64,000 nt of DNA from Flavobacterium gyeonganense (GCF_029625295.1 NZ_CP121112.1:2542001-2606000); one strand, 5' to 3'. Counted from the stretch's first letter, positions 7,520 through 16,572 are shown. The notes: generated from the letters alone by a model not told the origin. Made by a program: numbers and translations.

Positions 7520-10393
7520 ATGAAAAAAATTATACTTTTATTAGTTCTTTTACTGACAATAAGTGTCTTTTCGCAGCAGCAAAACGTAACGTATTCCATA
7601 AGTCCTGCTACTTTTGAAGAGACCAATTCTATTACCATTACCATAAACGGAAGCAGCATCAATGAGACCACATGGGGCATTGCCGGGACTCATGAATTGT
7701 ATATGTGGGCATGGGCTTTTGATATCAATGACACTACTTCAAAGGGAACACCAAATAACGGTTCCTGGACTGCTTCAAGCGCAGCGAGTATGTTTACGTA
7801 TAATGCCGGAACAGATACTTATACCAAAACCATTACACCTGCTACTTATTACAATGCTACCGGAATTGGGAGAATCGGTTTTTTGATCAAAGCCAAAGAC
7901 GGAACCGGAGACAAAAAATCGCAGGACATCTTAGCTGAAGTAGGTACTTTTCAGGTTACCCTTACTGCACCTGCAGAAAACAGTTCAGCGATTTTAACAT
8001 CGGGAGCTACTTTTAATATTACAGCTGCAAATACCAATGGTGTTGCAAGTTATGTGTTAAAATCAAACGGAAACACTCTCAATACAAACGCAAGTACTGC
8101 AAGTTATTCCTTTAGCCAAACTAACATTACAGCGAATCAGAGTTATGAAATGCTGGTAACTCAGGGCGCAACAACAATTTCAAAAAAGTTCTCAGTTATT
8201 GTAAACCCTAATACCGTTTCAGAAGCTATGCCAGCCGGTTTAGTTGACGGAATCAATTACAACACAGCTGATGCCACAAAAGCAACTTTAGTTCTGGATG
8301 CCCCTTTAAAAGATTTTGTTTACGTGGCCGGAAGTTTTAATAACTGGCAGCCTTCATCGGCGTATGCCATGAAAAAAGATCCGGTTTCAGGAAAATTCTG
8401 GTTGGAGTTATCTGGTTTGATTTCGGGAGCAAATAATACTTTCCAATATTGGGTGGGAGATGCTACTCCTTTGGCCAATTCACCTTCATTGGTAAAAACA
8501 GCTGACCCATATTCTACCTTGGTTTTGTCTCCTTATGATGATCCCTCGATTCCTGCCACCAATTATCCAAACATGCCGGTTTACCCATCAGGACAGCAAT
8601 TCGAAGTAACGGTTTTAAAAACCGGACAAACGCCATACAACTGGCAGGTAACCAATTTTACAAAACCTGAAAAAGATAAATTAGTCGTTTATGAAGTTTT
8701 GGTTCGCGATTTTGATGCCAACAGAAACTATCAAAGCCTGATTGATAGAATTGATTATTTTAAAAATCTGAAAATAAACGCTATTCAATTAATGCCGGTA
8801 ATGGAATTTGAAGGCAATGAAAGCTGGGGCTACAACACTTCTTTCCACATGGCGCTGGATAAATTCTACGGAACTTCAGACAAATTAAAAGAACTAATCG
8901 ATTTATGCCACCAAAACGGCATCGCCGTGATTCTGGATGTGGCTTTAAATCACGCTTTCGGAAGAAATCCGATGGTCAGAATGTGGATGAATGATCCTGA
9001 TGGAGACGGTTTCGGATCACCAACCGCAGAAAACCCTTATTTTAATACTGCTGCCAAACACAGTTACAGTGTTGGAGAAGATTTTAATCACCAGTCCATC
9101 AGAACTCAGCATTATGTAAAACGTGTCATCAAACAATGGGTTGAGGAATACAAAATTGATGGTCTGCGTTGGGATTTAACCAAAGGGTTTACTCAAAATT
9201 GTACGGCTTCAGATGAAACTTGTACAAATGCCTATCAGCAGGACAGAGTTGATGTTCTAAAATCCTACGCAGATTATTCATGGAGTCTGGATCCTACGCA
9301 TTATACTATTTTCGAACACTTAGGAACCGATCTGGAAGAACAGCAATGGGCAAATTATAAAATTGCAGAATCGCCAAGCAAAGGAATCATGATGTGGGGT
9401 AATCTGAATGGTGCTTATAATGAATTATCCATGGGATACACAGGTAATATTTCAAGAATGACAAGTTCAAGCCGCGGTTTTACTGCAAATCGATTAATAG
9501 GTTACGCAGAAAGCCATGACGAAGAGCGACTGATGTATAAAAATATACAATACGGAAATTCATCAAATCCAGCACACAATGTAAAAACATTAAGCACAGC
9601 TTTGTCAAGAATGTCAGCAATAGGAGCAGTTTCATTATTGGTTCCGGGACCAAAAATGATTTGGCATTTTGGAGATTTAGGTTGGGATTCATCTATTTTT
9701 ACTTGTAACAATGGAACTGTAAATGATGCTTCGGCGACGATTTCAGGAGACTGTAAATTAGACACAAAACCACAGCCACAATGGACAGGAAACTGGTTTG
9801 GTAATGCCGGGCGAAGCAAAATTTATAACGACTGGTCAAAAATGATCACCATGAAAATTGCGGAACCTGTATTTTCCGGAACAGCAACCATGGCAAATAC
9901 CAGTTCATTGTATCCGAACATTAAAATTACAAACTCAGCTCTATCTTCAGGACAACTTAAAGATGTGTTGATTTTGGCAAATTTTAATGTTACCACTCAA
10001 AACGTTGCTACAGGTTTTTCATATCCGGGAACATGGTATAATCTGCTGGACAACTCTACAATAACTGTTACAGATGTAAACGCTGTAATGAGTATTCCAC
10101 CAGGAGAATTCAGAATTTACGGGAACAAACAAGCGAGTCTGGCTATTGAAGATTTCGAAAAAGGAAACGCATTGAGTTTGTATCCAAATCCTGTTTCGAA
10201 TTACTTCACATTGAATTTTGCTGCTGTAAAAGTTGAAGTTTATGCTATTACTGGTCAATTGGTAAAAAGTTTTACACACAATGAAAATGCAGATTTTCAA
10301 TTTGAGGTAAGCGATTTAAAACCGGGCTTATATATTGTAAAAGCACTTAATGAGAATAATGAAGCAGAAGTAATAAAGTTTATTAAAGAATAA
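7520..10393 (+). CDS. Secreted GH13 alpha-amylase with T9SS sorting tail
   Basis: 957 residues. A signal peptide (1-18) is followed by beta-rich N-terminal regions, a CBM48/E-set-like domain at about 250-340 (VYVAGSFNNWQPSS), and a GH13 barrel from about 385. GH13 motifs are DVALNHAF (region I), DGLRWDLTKG (nucleophile Asp near 550), TIFEHLG (acid/base Glu near 598) and AESHDEERL (third acidic residue near 664). The C terminus (about 885-957: SLYPNPVSNYFTL, then GQLVKSF and GLYIVKAL) is a type A sorting signal for type IX secretion. It should cut starch outside the cell or on its surface and feed the SusCD importer. Confidence 0.95.
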   Translation: MKKIILLLVLLLTISVFSQQQNVTYSISPATFEETNSITITINGSSINETTWGIAGTHELYMWAWAFDINDTTSKGTPNNGSWTASSAASMFTYNAGTDTYTKTITPATYYNATGIGRIGFLIKAKDGTGDKKSQDILAEVGTFQVTLTAPAENSSAILTSGATFNITAANTNGVASYVLKSNGNTLNTNASTASYSFSQTNITANQSYEMLVTQGATTISKKFSVIVNPNTVSEAMPAGLVDGINYNTADATKATLVLDAPLKDFVYVAGSFNNWQPSSAYAMKKDPVSGKFWLELSGLISGANNTFQYWVGDATPLANSPSLVKTADPYSTLVLSPYDDPSIPATNYPNMPVYPSGQQFEVTVLKTGQTPYNWQVTNFTKPEKDKLVVYEVLVRDFDANRNYQSLIDRIDYFKNLKINAIQLMPVMEFEGNESWGYNTSFHMALDKFYGTSDKLKELIDLCHQNGIAVILDVALNHAFGRNPMVRMWMNDPDGDGFGSPTAENPYFNTAAKHSYSVGEDFNHQSIRTQHYVKRVIKQWVEEYKIDGLRWDLTKGFTQNCTASDETCTNAYQQDRVDVLKSYADYSWSLDPTHYTIFEHLGTDLEEQQWANYKIAESPSKGIMMWGNLNGAYNELSMGYTGNISRMTSSSRGFTANRLIGYAESHDEERLMYKNIQYGNSSNPAHNVKTLSTALSRMSAIGAVSLLVPGPKMIWHFGDLGWDSSIFTCNNGTVNDASATISGDCKLDTKPQPQWTGNWFGNAGRSKIYNDWSKMITMKIAEPVFSGTATMANTSSLYPNIKITNSALSSGQLKDVLILANFNVTTQNVATGFSYPGTWYNLLDNSTITVTDVNAVMSIPPGEFRIYGNKQASLAIEDFEKGNALSLYPNPVSNYFTLNFAAVKVEVYAITGQLVKSFTHNENADFQFEVSDLKPGLYIVKALNENNEAEVIKFIKE

Positions 10394-10417
10394 ATTTTTG
10401 TTTGGTTTGGTAATGCG

Positions 10418-10450
10418 AAAAGGCTGTCCGTGTGGGCAGCCTTTTGTTTT
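10418..10450 (+). terminator. Terminator after the amylase
   Basis: AAAAGGCTG at 10418-10426 pairs with CAGCCTTTT at 10437-10445, with a 10-base loop and a T-rich run behind. It closes the sus operon before a convergent gene. Confidence 0.8.
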
Positions 10451-10464
10451 TTATATGATAGAAA

Positions 10465-10689
10465 TTAATTCTCTTTGTCGTATTCTCCAGTTAAAGAGAA
10501 GTAGCCAAAAACCCCAAGCCCCAAAACGATCAATGGAGTCAGAATAAACAGAATGATAATTCCAAATACCAAATCCTCTTGTTGATCCGATAAAAATTTT
10601 GGCAGACCAAATTCAAAAATGCAAAAATAGGCAGCAGCAATTGCTAATATGATCCACACAATTCCTAAGGCTCTTTTTATAAAATTCAT
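10465..10689 (-). CDS. Small two-helix membrane protein next to an MFS symporter
   Basis: 74 residues from the ATG at 10689 (MNFIKRALGIVW). There is a longer in-frame start at 10731, but it would overlap the upstream transporter and add a non-membrane stretch. Two membrane segments are visible (about 7-26 and 38-60), with a short acidic tail (GEYDKEN). It is 10 bp downstream of the transporter stop, so it is probably co-transcribed. It resembles small membrane proteins annotated in Bacteroidetes as DUF6814 beside MFS transporters, though I am not certain of that family name. An accessory role to the transporter is inference. Confidence 0.65.
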   Translation of the reverse strand: MNFIKRALGIVWIILAIAAAYFCIFEFGLPKFLSDQQEDLVFGIIILFILTPLIVLGLGVFGYFSLTGEYDKEN

Positions 10690-10699
10690 TTTCAGTAGA

Positions 10700-12196
10700 T
10701 TAAAGGTGAGAGTTTTTATTTTTATTATCAATGTAAATCATTCCAATTACAAAACAGATAGAGGCAATCACAATAGGATACCAAAGTCCGTCCAGATAAA
10801 AGTCCTGTTTTCCTGCTGCTTTTGAATGAGTAACAAAATAAGTCGAAATTGCAGGAAGCAAACCTCCGAAAATTCCATTTCCAACATGATAAGGCAACGA
10901 CATGGAAGTATATCGAATTTTAACCGGAAACATTTCGACCAAAAAGGCTGCAATTGGCCCATAGACCATGGTAACAAATATAACCTGTATAAACACTAAG
11001 AAAATCAAATTCCACTCATCACTCGAATTAATCATCACAGATGTACTGACCTGAGCCTCTTTTTTAGTCGCAAACACGGTTTTCTTTTCTATTGAAACAG
11101 TTCCATCAGTAAACTCTTTATGAGTCGTGTAAACAGAATCTTTTGCATCCGTTAGTTCAACCGTTGTTTTTGTTTTTTCTGTAATTTCGGTTTTAAGAGC
11201 TGTATCTGTTGTGGTGTACATTGCCTTATAAATTGGTCTGTACAGCAAAATAGCAAGCAGCATTCCGCCCATCATAATATATTTTCTTCCCACTTTGTCA
11301 CTCAGCCATCCAAATACAATAAAAAACGGCGTTCCCAGTAAAAGTGCAATTCCCAATAAAGTATCAACCTGCGAAGAATCTATGTTCATCACCGTTTTCA
11401 TGAAACTCATGGCGTAAAATTGTCCGGTATACCAGACAACGCCCTGTCCCATTGTGGCACCAAATAAAGCAAGCAATACAAACTTTAAATTATAGCGGTT
11501 TCCAAAACTTTCTTTTAGCGGACTGGCACTTGTAGTTCCTTCTTTTTTTGCTTTCGCGAATTCAGGAGACTCGTCCATATTTTTTCGGATGAGGTAAGAA
11601 ACGCCAACCATGACAATCGATACCCAAAACGGAACACGCCATCCCCAGTTATCAAAATTCTCAGCAGAAAGGACTGTTTTTGTTGCCAGGATTACCATCA
11701 GTGAAATAAATAATCCAACTGTTGCTGTGGTCTGAATCCATGAGGTCCAATAACCTCGTTGTCCTTTCGGGGCATGTTCTGCAACGTAGGTTGCTGCTCC
11801 GCCATATTCTCCGCCTAAAGCAAGTCCTTGGAGCAAACGTAAAATCAAAACCAATAAAGGTGCTAAAAAGCCAATCGTTTCATAACTCGGAATACAGCCT
11901 ATCAAAAAAGTAGAACCACCCATTAATAACAGGGTAGCCATAAAAGTATATTTACGGCCAATTATATCTCCAAGTCTTCCAAAAAATAAAGCTCCAAAAG
12001 GACGAACCACAAATCCTGCTGCAAAAGTCGCTAATGTTGACAGAAATGCTGCGGTAGGATTGTCACTGGGAAAAAATTTGGTTGAAATTACAACGGCTAA
12101 ACTTCCAAAAATATAAAAATCATACCATTCAATCATAGTTCCCATAGAAGAGGCCGAAATCACTTTCCAAATGCCTTTTGTAGATGTATTACTCAT
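10700..12196 (-). CDS. MFS metabolite:H+ symporter with a large inserted loop
   Basis: About 498 residues from MSNTSTKGIWKVI. An ATG nine bases further upstream is possible. It is an MHS-type carrier: EWYDFYIFG in the first helix, GRLGDIIGRKYTF in loop 2-3, RLLQGLALGGEYGGAATYVAEHAP in helices 4-5, and GWLSDKVGRKYIMMGG in loop 8-9. Relatives carry dicarboxylates, citrate, proline or shikimate; the substrate here is unknown. A hydrophilic segment of about 70 residues, rich in Thr, Lys and Glu, is inserted between helices 9 and 10 (bases about 11012-11224), where the family normally has a short loop. It is followed by the small membrane protein. Confidence 0.88.
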   Translation of the reverse strand: MSNTSTKGIWKVISASSMGTMIEWYDFYIFGSLAVVISTKFFPSDNPTAAFLSTLATFAAGFVVRPFGALFFGRLGDIIGRKYTFMATLLLMGGSTFLIGCIPSYETIGFLAPLLVLILRLLQGLALGGEYGGAATYVAEHAPKGQRGYWTSWIQTTATVGLFISLMVILATKTVLSAENFDNWGWRVPFWVSIVMVGVSYLIRKNMDESPEFAKAKKEGTTSASPLKESFGNRYNLKFVLLALFGATMGQGVVWYTGQFYAMSFMKTVMNIDSSQVDTLLGIALLLGTPFFIVFGWLSDKVGRKYIMMGGMLLAILLYRPIYKAMYTTTDTALKTEITEKTKTTVELTDAKDSVYTTHKEFTDGTVSIEKKTVFATKKEAQVSTSVMINSSDEWNLIFLVFIQVIFVTMVYGPIAAFLVEMFPVKIRYTSMSLPYHVGNGIFGGLLPAISTYFVTHSKAAGKQDFYLDGLWYPIVIASICFVIGMIYIDNKNKNSHL

Positions 12197-12205
12197 AAAG
12201 TGCAA

Positions 12206-12511
12206 ATAATGTAATTGATAATAAATAAATAATTAAAATATTTTTTTACGAATATAAAAGATATTTATTTATTCGACTGATACTTTTTTAACAAAAGCAG
12301 ATTAATTGTTTATTTTACATTTTTAAGCAATGAGAAAGTTGTGGTAAATGAAAAGAAAATGTTGACCGCAAATGACGCAAAGAACATTAAAGGTTCATAA
12401 AAGTTGTAATAAGCATTATAAACCTTATAATGCGCTGCGCGGTTTTAGAATTAATCAGAGGGCTAGAAACATGGAATCTTTTCTTAACTCTATATGTTTA
12501 ATCACCTTATT
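12206..12511. other. Intergenic region with short repeat-like sequence and a hairpin
   Basis: There is no credible gene. At 12361-12382 the text GACCGCAAATGACGCAAAG resembles the dispersed CGCAAAG-type intergenic repeats common in flavobacteria. At 12413-12433 a perfect 9-bp inverted repeat (GCATTATAA / TTATAATGC, 3-base loop) is followed by GCGCTGCGC. The first 100 bases are very AT-rich and would hold the promoter of the minus-strand MFS gene. Confidence 0.5.
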
Positions 12512-13080
12512 TTAGGAGATATTTTTTAAAAACCTTAAAAGCCCTATCTCTTTTTTAATCATTTTAATCAAAAGCAATCCAAAAAACAGTAAAAAACCAA
12601 ACCCACTCACTAGTATATAAAGATAAAACCCAGCGGAAAAACTTTCTTTAAAAACAGGCAAGAGGAGCGCAAAACCTGCAATGTATATCACATAAACTAC
12701 CGGTGTAAAAACATAATGAATTTTTTTCTCCATTGATAAAACTGTTCTGCCAGCTTACTGTATTCGATCAAAGAAACATCTGATTTCAGGGTCTTTAATT
12801 TTTCCATACTAACCCACTCTAAAATTATACGCAATACAAGCATCGTAATCATAATGCTTAATCCTAAACTAAATAACGTTTGTTTATAAGCACTTGCCCA
12901 AACGTAATAAAAGATTAATATCACTGAGGTAACGCTTAAAATTACTCTGGTCCAAAAATGATTGCGTTTAATTTTTTTGGTATATTCCTCTGCTTTTTTA
13001 ACAATATCAGCGACTGCTGGTTTTGAATCTGGACCGGTTTGCTGGTTCCAAATAGTCTGCAAGTCTTCAAATGTTTTCAT
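12512..13080 (-). pseudogene. Membrane protein of the ECF sigma operon (anti-sigma candidate), frameshifted at an A7 tract
   Basis: Two reading frames cover one protein. The first (start 13080) encodes MKTFEDLQTIWNQQ..., with helix pairs around residues 43-85, and ends FYQWRKK then a short wrong-frame tail. The second continues KKIHYVFTPVVYVIYIAGF with two more helices to 12512. The frames meet at seven A on the coding strand (T7 at 12721-12727). Eight A would give an unbroken protein of about 188 residues, QWRKKIHYVFTPVV, matching the form I recall from flavobacterial relatives. It overlaps the sigma gene by 14 bp, as membrane anti-sigma factors do. A sequencing error or a recent mutation are both possible. 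Confidence 0.75.
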
Positions 13081-13561
13081 TTTGTACGCATTGAGTTAAA
13101 CTTTTTTTTATTCGATGAATTCTAACGCGAAGTGCTTCCTCGGTTATACCAATTACCTCTGCTATTTCAGAATATTCTACGCTGTCTAAAGTCATTAGAA
13201 TTATCATTTTATTTGTTTCTTCAAGTTTTTGTATGCACTCATACATTTGTTGAAGTTGTTCTTCTTTTTCATTCGAATACGATTCTGAAACAACCTGAGG
13301 CTGAATGTGAGTCCTTATTTCTTTTTTAGAAGATGATTTTCGCAAGTAAAGCAGACAGGTATTTACAGTGATTCTGTAAATCCATGTACTAACACTTGAT
13401 TCATTACGGAAAGTGTCTAATTTCTCCCATATCTTAATGAAGATTTCCTGAGTCGCATCCGAAGCCAATGCTGTATCTCCACAAAAATAACCTTTACACA
13501 AACGAAACACCTTAGGATAATGGCTGTTGTATATGTTGTTAAATTGTTCTTTGATACTCAC
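13067..13561 (-). CDS. ECF-type RNA polymerase sigma-70 factor
   Basis: 164 residues. Region 2 is visible at about 12-75 (YNSHYPKVFRLCKGYF, DATQEIFIKIWEKLDTFRNESSVSTWIYRITVNTCLLYLRK). Region 4 is at about 105-155 (YECIQKLEETNKMIILMTLDSVEYSEIAEVIGITEEALRVRIHRIKKSL), with its DNA-binding helix-turn-helix. It starts 1 bp after the hydrolase stop and overlaps the downstream membrane-protein gene, so the three form one operon. The trigger is unknown. Confidence 0.93.
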   Translation of the reverse strand: MSIKEQFNNIYNSHYPKVFRLCKGYFCGDTALASDATQEIFIKIWEKLDTFRNESSVSTWIYRITVNTCLLYLRKSSSKKEIRTHIQPQVVSESYSNEKEEQLQQMYECIQKLEETNKMIILMTLDSVEYSEIAEVIGITEEALRVRIHRIKKSLTQCVQNENI

Positions 13562-13562
13562 C

Positions 13563-14399
13563 TTATTTTATTTCTGATTTTATTTTTTCCATAAACCACT
13601 CCGGCTGATCATACATTACAAAATGAGCCGCTTTTTCTGCGTAATAAATTTTAGCGGAAGGTAAATTTTCGTATTGACTCTTATAGGTATTTTGTACGGT
13701 ATTAATATCTGGATTTGTCGCTGCGAGAATCACTACCGGAATTTTAATTTTAGCAATTTCTTTTCGTAAATCTAAATTAAGCATGTCAATATAACCATAA
13801 ACATAGGTTTTTCTATCCGCAGTTTTCATCCATTCTGCAATTATTTTTTGCTTTTCTTTATTAAAACACATGTAAGAAACCGACTGGGTATTCATAGCAT
13901 TGAATGCGTTTGCATCCATAGCAAGGATCATCTTGCTCTGCGGGTTGTCATAAGGAATAATATCTCCTTTGTAATTAGGGATCATTAAAACTGCATTTGC
14001 AGGTAATGCATCAACAATAATTGCTTTTTTGAACAAATCAGTTTCTGTAGATGCCAACCATAAACTCAAAGTTCCTCCCAAACTATGACCAATTAATGTG
14101 GCTTTCTTTAATTTTTTAGTTTTTACATAATTAATAACCTGATCCTTTATAGTAGACAACCAAGGGTCTTCAATTGGAGGAACATTTCCAAATCCTGCAA
14201 AAGTAAAAACGTGGCATTCGTAGTTTTTAGACAATTCGGCTATCGTTTCATTCCATACTTCTCCTGTACAGCCAAAGCCAGGGAATAATAAAACAGGATT
14301 ACCTTTTCCTTTCACCTCTACCTTAAAGGCAGTTTGAGAAAAAACAGGTCTTGAAACGATAAGCATAAATACGATAATTAAGATTGATTTTGTTTTCAT
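13563..14399 (-). CDS. Exported alpha/beta-fold hydrolase
   Basis: 278 residues with an N-terminal signal peptide (about 1-21, ending PVFSQ), so the protein acts in the periplasm or envelope. The fold signatures are LLFPGFGCTGEVWNETIAEL (oxyanion region), GHSLGG with the nucleophile Ser near residue 106, VVILAATNPD in the late strand, and a catalytic His in AAHFVMYDQPEWF near the end. The substrate is not evident. It is the first gene of an operon with the ECF sigma factor and its membrane partner. Confidence 0.85.
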   Translation of the reverse strand: MKTKSILIIVFMLIVSRPVFSQTAFKVEVKGKGNPVLLFPGFGCTGEVWNETIAELSKNYECHVFTFAGFGNVPPIEDPWLSTIKDQVINYVKTKKLKKATLIGHSLGGTLSLWLASTETDLFKKAIIVDALPANAVLMIPNYKGDIIPYDNPQSKMILAMDANAFNAMNTQSVSYMCFNKEKQKIIAEWMKTADRKTYVYGYIDMLNLDLRKEIAKIKIPVVILAATNPDINTVQNTYKSQYENLPSAKIYYAEKAAHFVMYDQPEWFMEKIKSEIK

Positions 14400-14649
14400 A
14401 ATGTTTCTTTTTTTTAAAATTTACCTTTTGATGCAGCACTATATTATTTGTTACATCAAAAAATCTACTTTTTTTAAAAAAAACTTTCAATGCTTGATTT
14501 TACTGGCTATACGACTAATAAAATTATTCAGATCATAATTTTTGCCTCATTTCTTAACAAACTTCACGACTTATTAATTAGCTTTTCTCATTTTAAATAC
14601 AAATAAGGACCTAAAGATTCAGCGAATCTGTTCATGCAATAAAATCTGT

Positions 14650-15032
14650 TTTGAAGATTGTTAATTTCAGCTTGCAAGCCTATTCGCTAATTACATATTT
14701 CAATTTTGGAGATTTGCAAATTCAAAGGAAAACAAGATTATTTTTAACGAAAGACAACATGAAGTCTTTCTTGATAAAATTGTTTCTCATATGGGAGAAA
14801 TATCTGAGAGTACATTTATATAAACAACTTTATAAAAGTTTTTGAATTAAAAGATATTTATCTTTTATATCTATCAAAAGGTCAGACATTGTTTTTTCCA
14901 AAACGAATTTTTGAAACACCGGAAGATGAAAATTGGTTTAGAAATGAAGTATTTTTTGAAGATCAAAAACAGATAAAATTTTGTAGAAGTCTTTTTCTTT
15001 CAAGCATAAAAAATTCTCCAGTTATTGATTGA
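14650..15032 (+). pseudogene. Remnant of a decayed gene, possibly YcxB-like
   Basis: The 800-bp gap 14400-15202 holds coding-like text without an intact gene. The frame 14808-15032 has no start codon but reads 74 residues without a stop, including FELKDIYLLYLSKGQTLFF, PKRIFETPEDENWFRNEVFF and a natural-looking end. The pattern 'hydrophobic strand - IPKR-like - acidic helix' recalls the C terminus of YcxB-like proteins. Just upstream, in another frame, FNERQHEVFLDKIVSHMGEI also looks coding. An ATG-led frame at 14651-14845 crosses this region but looks random. Function is a guess; decay is better supported. Confidence 0.4.
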
Positions 15033-15120
15033 GTTATATTATTCTTTAAAATGAAGAAATTCATCTAGTTTGTTTATTTCGAAGAACGAGAAATGACAAG
15101 TTTGTGGTTAAAGAATTGCG

Positions 15121-15160
15121 AAAAAAAACCTTTATCAAAGTTTTAAAATTTGATAAAGGT
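15121..15160 (-). terminator. Terminator of the HAD hydrolase gene
   Basis: A 12-bp perfect stem (ACCTTTATCAAA at 15128-15139 with TTTGATAAAGGT at 15149-15160) is followed on the minus strand by a run of eight T. It lies 43 bp behind the HAD gene. Confidence 0.85.
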
Positions 15161-15202
15161 CTCTCATATCATTTGGAATTTGGTACTTTAAAAAATTGGA
15201 AT

Positions 15203-15862
15203 TTATTTCTCCAACAATTCTAAAATCTTATCCACATTAATTTCACTATAATCATTAATATAAAAATCACATGGTGGCAATTGTTCTTTAGTATGGGTAC
15301 TCAAAACGCCAACTACCTTCATTCCTGCATTGATTGCAGCTGAAACTCCCGAAAAAGAATCCTCAAAAACGACACAATCAGCCGGAGAAAGGCCTACACG
15401 CGCTGCTGATTCTAAATATACTTCCGGATCAGGTTTATGATGTTTTACATCTTCACTGGACAACATCGAGTCCATTTTGTCTTTTATCTGTAAAGCGGTT
15501 ATTATTAAATCCAGGTTAGCACGCGGTGCAGAGGTTGCGACAGCTGTTTTGAATCCGCGAGATTTTAGTTCTTCTAAAAACTTCAGATAATGCGGAATTG
15601 TTTCTACTTTGTCTTTATATATTTCACGGAAGATAGCTTCTTTTTCAAATTCAAGACTGGCTAATTCTTCTCCCGCAACGGTACGTTTGAAGAAATGTGT
15701 CATGATGTATCCGTTATGTTTTCCGTACATATGTTCTTCAAATTCTTCCTGTGTATATTGAATTTGGTATTTATCGAAAAAGGCTTCGAAGGCGACTACA
15801 TGATGTGGATTAGTGTGGCATATCACGCCATCCATATCAAAAATTACACATTGCTGGCTCAT
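15203..15862 (-). CDS. HAD-superfamily hydrolase, beta-phosphoglucomutase/phosphatase-like
   Basis: 219 residues. Motif I is FDMDGVI (nucleophile and acid Asp near 9 and 11), with a helical cap domain at about 15-85. Motif II is VATSAPRAN (Ser/Thr near 112), motif III is the Lys in HHKPDPEVY, and motif IV is VVFEDSFSGVSAAINAGM. This is the subclass of beta-phosphoglucomutase and 2-deoxyglucose-6-phosphate phosphatase. A sugar-phosphate phosphatase is likely, but the substrate cannot be read. It is a single gene with its own terminator. Confidence 0.9.
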   Translation of the reverse strand: MSQQCVIFDMDGVICHTNPHHVVAFEAFFDKYQIQYTQEEFEEHMYGKHNGYIMTHFFKRTVAGEELASLEFEKEAIFREIYKDKVETIPHYLKFLEELKSRGFKTAVATSAPRANLDLIITALQIKDKMDSMLSSEDVKHHKPDPEVYLESAARVGLSPADCVVFEDSFSGVSAAINAGMKVVGVLSTHTKEQLPPCDFYINDYSEINVDKILELLEK

Positions 15863-15883
15863 ACATTTATTTTGTGTTTAACA

Positions 15884-16090
15884 GCTGCAAGATAGGTTTT
15901 TCTACAGAGATGCACGGAGGTTTTTCTTGGAGATATGTGAAGTTTTTTTTGAATCTCGCAAATTCGCAGAGTCTCAAAGTTTTTTTTCTCACAGATTTAA
16001 AAAAAGATGTAAGCAGATGCAGGAGATTTTTATTTCTAAAATTAAGTCTGCTAAAATTTGCATAATCTGCGTGAAAATATTTTAAAATTC
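15884..16090. repeat. Degenerate flavobacterial intergenic repeats
   Basis: The gap between the HAD gene and tRNA-Asp contains pieces such as CTCGCAAATTCGCAGAGTCTC, CACAGATTTAAAAAAAG and TTTGCATAATCTGCGTG. These recall dispersed 'cacagattcgcagag' intergenic text that I associate with Flavobacterium genomes. No gene is visible here. Family membership is from memory, not from a search. Confidence 0.45.
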
Positions 16091-16176
16091 ACTTGTTTCT
16101 TCTTCTATGATAGCTATCTGGGTTACGGGATTAATCTGCGAGGTGATTTTGATTTAGAACAAAGAATCGAACTAAA

Positions 16177-16206
16177 AACAAAAAAGCCTTTCCGTTAAGA
16201 AAGGCT
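16177..16206 (-). terminator. Terminator of tRNA-Asp
   Basis: AGCCTTTC at 16185-16192 pairs with GAAAGGCT at 16199-16206. On the minus strand the stem is followed by a T-rich run. It lies 12 bp behind the tRNA. Confidence 0.8.
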
Positions 16207-16218
16207 TCTCCAATATTG

Positions 16219-16292
16219 CGGTCTGGACGGGACTCGAACCCGCGACCCCATGCGTGACAGGCATGTATTCTAACCAACTGAACTACCAAACC
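16219..16292 (-). tRNA. tRNA-Asp (GTC)
   Basis: The reverse strand folds as a cloverleaf of 74 nt. The acceptor stem is GGTTTGG with CCAGACC (one G-U pair), the D arm is GTTCAGTTGGTTAGAAT, and the anticodon arm is CATGC-CTGTCAC-GCATG with anticodon GTC. The T arm is GCGGGTTCGAGTCCCGT. The discriminator is G, as in bacterial tRNA-Asp. CCA is not encoded. Confidence 0.96.
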
Positions 16293-16310
16293 TACTGCGC
16301 TATTACCCTG

Positions 16311-16340
16311 CAAAAATACAATAGAACTTTGATTTTACAA
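16311..16340 (-). promoter_or_regulatory. Promoter of tRNA-Asp
   Basis: On the minus strand TTG (16338-16340) is followed by a 19-base spacer and TATTTTTG (16311-16318), a perfect TAnnTTTG -7 box. The tRNA begins 18 bases downstream. Confidence 0.75.
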
Positions 16341-16540
16341 GGTTTTTTGTGTTTTTTAAACAAATAAAAAGCGTTAAAATTTTAATCAGTTGATTTCTAT
16401 TGTAGTAGAAAGATGAAAAAGTAATTTGTAATCCGATAAGACAGTGCTAATGTAATAGGTAATCTGCTTTTAACTGTGTTATTAGTTAGTTTATATCTTT
16501 TGTAGATAAAGGATAAAAGTTAGCACGAAAATTATAAAAA

Positions 16541-16569
16541 CAAAAAACCCGAATATTGCTATTCGGGTT
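16541..16569 (-). terminator. Terminator of tRNA-Phe
   Basis: AACCCGAATA (16546-16555) pairs with TATTCGGGTT (16560-16569) around TTGC. The minus strand continues with T-rich sequence. It lies directly behind the tRNA. Confidence 0.85.
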
Positions 16570-16572
16570 TTG

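Noticed and set aside
12512..13080. Programmed ribosomal frameshift as the explanation for the split genes
   Set aside because: No slippery heptamer with a downstream stem was evident, and six unrelated genes would all need one. Homopolymer length change explains all cases more simply.
14651..14845. ATG-led frame of 64 codons in the gap before the HAD gene
   Set aside because: The better coding text in this area is in other frames, and this one looks like a chance frame crossing a decayed gene.
16131..16313. Open frame on the minus strand across tRNA-Asp
   Set aside because: It reads through the tRNA and its terminator; the tRNA explains the sequence.
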